Origin: a virus
DNA length: 32,152 bases
Strand: one strand, 5' to 3'
Virus record (IMG/VR): IMGVR_UViG_3300025151_000169
Coordinates: 1 to 32,152 of that record
Made by a program: the position numbers and the translations under genes. The notes below the pieces were generated by a model. That model was not told the DNA's origin and did no database searches. It was given only the letters and a program-made list of their open reading frames with translations. This document shows positions 29,828 to 32,152 of this stretch, in pieces (position 1 is the first letter of the stretch; each line of letters starts with the position of its first letter).

Positions 29828-30547
29828 ATGAAAGACAAAGATGAAAGACTGTTTCAATTCCCGTTTTATCCGGAATCATTCCTAGTGTCCACCATGCTGA
29901 TGAGTCCGGCAGAGGTGGGAGCGTATATGAGACTGCTCTGCCACTCATGGCTGGACGATGGGATTCCCATGAAAAGCAAATCACATTTGGCGCGTTTGGC
30001 GGGCGTTTCTACATCAAAATTGGAACAAATTCTGCCCAAATTCTACATAGACGATGAAAATCGTGTCCGCCACCATCGGCTTGAAGAGGTGCGAAAATCG
30101 GTTGCCGACCTGCGAGAAAAGCGCAGAAAAGCAGGGGCATTAGGGGGCAAAGCAAGTAAGCAAAGCTACAGCACTGCTTTAGCAAACAGGCAGCAAAAAA
30201 GCAGCAATCGTCCACCTAGTAAAACAAAACAAAATAAAACAAAATATACCCCCCTTAATCCCCCCGCCCAATTGTCTACCGCAGACAAGATCGCATTGGA
30301 GCGCGAGCGGGATGCTATTGCCGAGGAAATTAAAGACATCTACCGGAAGGCGGGCAGGGACGCGATGGGCAGTGTGATTAGCTGGGGCAAGCCGGATGAT
30401 CCGGAGCGCGTTCAGCATCTGCGCGAGCAGGAGCAGATGATCAAGGATCGGCTTCGCGACAACGTGCTATGCATCGCGAGCGATGAACCGGCCAATGGTC
30501 ACATCCCCGATGCCATTTCAATCCTAGCTGCTGAAAAGACACTCTGA
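29828..30547 (+). CDS. DUF1376 protein (YdaU-like)
   Basis: This is a 239-residue protein. Residues 8-85 match the DUF1376 domain found in phage replication-region proteins: FQFPFYPESFLVSTMLMSPA, then EVGAYMRLLCHSWLDDGI, then the HLARLAGVSTSKLEQIL winged-helix-like part. The rest is a Lys/Gln-rich linker and a helical C-terminal domain specific to this protein (SVISWGKPDDPERVQHLREQ). DUF1376 genes often sit near replication initiators, so a role in replication is inferred. AAAGG precedes the ATG. It ends the rightward run. Confidence 0.8.
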   Translation: MKDKDERLFQFPFYPESFLVSTMLMSPAEVGAYMRLLCHSWLDDGIPMKSKSHLARLAGVSTSKLEQILPKFYIDDENRVRHHRLEEVRKSVADLREKRRKAGALGGKASKQSYSTALANRQQKSSNRPPSKTKQNKTKYTPLNPPAQLSTADKIALERERDAIAEEIKDIYRKAGRDAMGSVISWGKPDDPERVQHLREQEQMIKDRLRDNVLCIASDEPANGHIPDAISILAAEKTL

Positions 30548-30569
30548 TGCGCGTACAGGCATAACCCGT

Positions 30570-30601
30570 AATGGCCCGTAAATGGGCCTACAAGCCATTT
30601 T
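30570..30601 (+). terminator. Candidate rightward terminator
   Basis: AATGGC (30570-30575) can pair with GCCATT (30594-30599), and AAATGG (30580-30585) can pair with CCATTT (30595-30600). These hairpins are followed by a short T run (CCATTTT). The alternatives share the same right arm. The element lies 23 bases after the DUF1376 stop. The short stem makes the prediction weak. Confidence 0.4.
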
Positions 30602-30648
30602 GATAACGGAACAGCATGATGAGGGCGGGCAGGGTGGTAAAAGGTGTT

Positions 30649-30690
30649 AAAACGTAAAAGGGCCGGAAGGCAATGTCTACCCTCCGGCCC
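30649..30690 (-). terminator. Leftward rho-independent terminator
   Basis: On the leftward strand, GGGCCGGAGGG pairs with CCTTCCGGCCC (one mismatch) around a nine-base loop, covering 30660-30690. The stem is then followed by TTTTACGTTTT. This is a good terminator for the leftward four-gene operon. On the rightward strand no T run follows, so it is directional. Confidence 0.75.
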
Positions 30691-30710
30691 GTGGGACTGA
30701 ATCAAACGGG

Positions 30711-31001
30711 CTAGGACTTCCCGTCTAATTCATAATTGCCGCATCCAATCTGCTCCAAAAGCTCATCCTCCTGAATTCGATGGAATTCCCCATCCGCGAT
30801 ACAATCCAACGTGTATTCCGGAACCGACATTCTTGTTTTCTTATGCTTTTTCTTGCCAATTTTCTCTAAACAAGGGGCAGGGCTGTCATGGTGAATTGTC
30901 CTGAAAAGCACCCTTTCAAGCACTTTTATTTTTTGGAATCCTAGCCAGTTGTGCGAATTGTTGTCCGCGTTATCAATGATTTTAAATGTCAGATTTTTCA
31001 T
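30711..31001 (-). CDS. Hypothetical protein of leftward operon (last gene)
   Basis: This is a 96-residue protein of unknown function. The first third is hydrophobic and beta-like (KNLTFKIIDNADN, then WLGFQKIKVLERVLF). A strongly basic patch follows (GKKKHKKTR, about residues 49-57). The C-terminal 35 residues are acidic (EDELLEQIGCGNYE). It overlaps the upstream gene by four bases and ends 21 bases before the leftward terminator, so it is the distal gene of the operon. Confidence 0.65.
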   Translation of the reverse strand: MKNLTFKIIDNADNNSHNWLGFQKIKVLERVLFRTIHHDSPAPCLEKIGKKKHKKTRMSVPEYTLDCIADGEFHRIQEDELLEQIGCGNYELDGKS

Positions 31002-31516
31002 ACGCTCAATACATTTTCCTTAATGGTTTTGTTCAATAATTCAAGAGACTCATCCTCATCATCTATATCCTGGTACTCTCCATTGGGGTCATTCCATGAA
31101 AGCATCCGGATTCTCTGGTCATGGTCGAAATCCTCCGGATACCGTCCGGCCCACGCGAATTGATCCAGCCAAGGCAGGGCGTAGAACACTTCCGATATCC
31201 AGAAATCAAACAGCATCGGTTCCAATTCCTGCCGAGTTTGTGCCGTGCGCGAGTCATTCATCACTTCGCACCCGAAGCATTCAATGAATGGGATTCCGTG
31301 CGATGATTTTGGCGCGCGTTCGGGATTCAATTCATGGATATGTAAACCGCCTTCATAAACGTGAAGCGCGCGAAGGTCGCCCAATTTGTAACCTAGAACG
31401 CACGTTAACAATCCGGCGTCATGGAGTGAATCGTAATCGGTGAGCGCGCGATGGGATTCCTTAAATCGCGCGTATAGCGCGAGCGAATGATCGCTTAATG
31501 TTTTGCTGTAGTTCAT
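30998..31516 (-). CDS. Hypothetical protein of leftward operon (third gene)
   Basis: This 172-residue protein is not recognised. The N-terminal half includes LTCVLGYKLGDLRALHVYEG and GLHIHELNPERAP, and a cysteine-containing stretch (FIECFGCEV) follows. The second half is aromatic and acidic (DFWISEVFYALPWLDQFAWAG) and ends with a highly acidic tail (DIDDEDESLELL). The many aromatic and acidic residues recall phage inhibitor proteins, but this is only a compositional impression. It is coupled at both ends by four-base overlaps. Confidence 0.65.
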   Translation of the reverse strand: MNYSKTLSDHSLALYARFKESHRALTDYDSLHDAGLLTCVLGYKLGDLRALHVYEGGLHIHELNPERAPKSSHGIPFIECFGCEVMNDSRTAQTRQELEPMLFDFWISEVFYALPWLDQFAWAGRYPEDFDHDQRIRMLSWNDPNGEYQDIDDEDESLELLNKTIKENVLSV

Positions 31517-31746
31517 TGGTTTTTCTTAATTCGCATTACGGTTTCAACTTCAGTCAGTAGTCGCTCAAAATCAGCAACAACCTCACGCGCGTCTTTCAAG
31601 TTGCGCTCGGCATTGGCTAACCTTTGTTTCTGTCTTTTCAATTGATATTGAGCATCCCTTAATTCACCCGCCCTTTTCAGTAACACCAATTCACATTGGT
31701 CAAAGGTGAGATCCAGCATTTCAGATATAGTCAATTCAGTCTTCAT
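31513..31746 (-). CDS. Small coiled-coil protein of leftward operon
   Basis: This is a 77-residue protein. After a short start (MKTELTISEMLDLTFDQCE), nearly all of the rest is one charged coiled coil (about residues 20-70, including YQLKRQKQRLANAERNLKDA). It overlaps the downstream gene by four bases and starts four bases after the upstream gene stop. It could be a scaffold-like or regulatory partner. The function is unknown. Confidence 0.65.
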   Translation of the reverse strand: MKTELTISEMLDLTFDQCELVLLKRAGELRDAQYQLKRQKQRLANAERNLKDAREVVADFERLLTEVETVMRIKKNQ

Positions 31747-31750
31747 GGTT

Positions 31751-32074
31751 TCAATTTGATTTTTCGATTCGTTCCAATTCTTCCAAAACTTCCATAGATT
31801 TTATGGGCAGTTCCAATTCAATGTGATTCAGGGCGCGCGCGAGTGATTCCCGCGCGAGCGCAATATCTGCTTTATGGGTTGCCGGTTGAGATAATGCCGC
31901 AAGCGCGCTTTGGGCCGCGCGTAGCAATTCCGGCGCGAGCGCGAATAGACTAGCGCGAGCGCGATTCTGCTCTGGCATTACGGCAAGCAATTTGGGCCGC
32001 CGGTTTTTTGTGTATTCGCGGAGAATCAATTTGTCGCCTTGAGTCTCGACCAGGATTCTGTTGTTTGTGTTCAT
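31751..32074 (-). CDS. Alanine-rich APELL-type phage protein, first gene of leftward operon
   Basis: This is a 107-residue protein. LFALAPELLRAAQSALAALS (about residues 44-63) matches a small protein type that is widespread in phages (the AAPELLEALKxLL pattern followed by an Ala-rich helix). It is usually found in early operons and has no known function. The N-terminus is beta-like (ILVETQGDKLILREYTKNRR). GGAAA lies before the ATG on the leftward strand. It heads the operon, so a promoter should lie in the last 78 bases of the window, but none is clearly seen. Confidence 0.7.
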   Translation of the reverse strand: MNTNNRILVETQGDKLILREYTKNRRPKLLAVMPEQNRARASLFALAPELLRAAQSALAALSQPATHKADIALARESLARALNHIELELPIKSMEVLEELERIEKSN

Positions 32075-32104
32075 GGTGTTTTTTCCGTTTAAGGTTTAAC
32101 CCAA

Positions 32105-32131
32105 AACGCGCGCCCAATTTGAAAGCGCGTT
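32105..32131. promoter_or_regulatory. Inverted repeat upstream of leftward operon
   Basis: AACGCGC (32105-32111) and GCGCGTT (32125-32131) form a perfect seven-base inverted repeat with 13 bases between. It is located 31 bases before the start of the leftward operon, a suitable place for an operator. No matching promoter boxes were identified. Confidence 0.35.
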
Positions 32132-32152
32132 GGATTTACCGGCCCGCATTAC

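Larger units (their letters stand above)
31309..32131. repeat. Cluster of GCGCGC/CGCGCG and GCGCGAGCGC words
   Basis: About ten GCGCGC or CGCGCG hexamers occur in this 820-base stretch, and GCGCGAGCGC occurs three times (starting near 31852, 31932 and 31953) with shorter variants near 31477 and 31833. In random sequence of this length fewer than one hexamer would be expected. They lie mostly in coding sequence of the leftward operon and also upstream of it. They may be methylation or protein-binding targets, or a codon-use effect. Confidence 0.45.

Noticed and set aside
1-32152. CRISPR arrays, tRNA genes, insertion sequences, or an integrase
   Set aside because: I saw no regularly spaced direct repeats, no cloverleaf with a CCA-like acceptor end, no terminal inverted repeats with transposase, and no tyrosine or serine recombinase motifs.

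Overview
The window is a 32 kb segment of a tailed, podovirus-like bacteriophage genome. It opens exactly at the ATG of a portal gene and ends in non-coding sequence upstream of a leftward operon. No terminase, DNA polymerase, primase, helicase or integrase is visible, so the genome is incomplete here or those genes lie outside. A lipobox lipoprotein that looks like an outer-membrane spanin points to a Gram-negative host. Shine-Dalgarno sites of AAGGAGG type are common. The host genus cannot be read from the sequence.

Layout. (1) 1-5292, rightward head module: portal, small proteins including a 13-codon lysine-rich micro-ORF, scaffold, an N4-gp56-like major capsid protein, and two small proteins. 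(2) 5293-11694: a repeat-built tail fibre, a 1281-residue LamG/SPRY-type protein and a fibre-assembly-like protein. (3) 11681-12410, lysis cassette: XhlA-like protein, holin-like protein, Rz-like protein and an overlapping lipoprotein. (4) 12407-14961: tail adaptor and nozzle-like protein. (5) 14966-22014: a possible GNAT-like protein, a riboflavin-kinase-like domain and three large internal virion or ejection-type proteins. (6) 22011-23959, control region: a lone leftward ribbon-helix-helix regulator, a rightward metallophosphoesterase, a winged-helix protein, a small conserved protein, and about 400 bp of AT-rich non-coding DNA. The two intergenic zones share operator-like words. (7) 23960-26521, regulation and recombination: two overlapping excisionase-type HTH genes, a zinc-ribbon protein, an ERF single-strand annealing protein, and a PD-(D/E)XK nuclease split over two frames. 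(8) 26529-30547: a structured intergenic element, a C5-cytosine methyltransferase with a second long reading frame inside it, a secreted lytic transglycosylase, a DnaA-domain-IV-like protein, a RusA-like resolvase split over two frames, a run of very small translationally coupled genes, a second nuclease-like protein and a DUF1376 protein. (9) 30549-32152: terminators, then a four-gene leftward operon of unknown function, rich in GCGCGC words.

How the genes fit together. The structural genes build a short-tailed virion. The ERF, nuclease, RusA and DnaA-like genes suggest recombination-assisted replication. The RHH and HTH proteins probably switch between the early and late modules. Most genes touch or overlap by 1 or 4 bases (TAATG or ATGA), so translation is heavily coupled. 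The most unusual points are the dual-frame methyltransferase locus, the two nucleases split by an apparent -1 shift, the overlapping HTH pair, the virion-module riboflavin-kinase-like gene, and the operator-like words shared by the two control regions.
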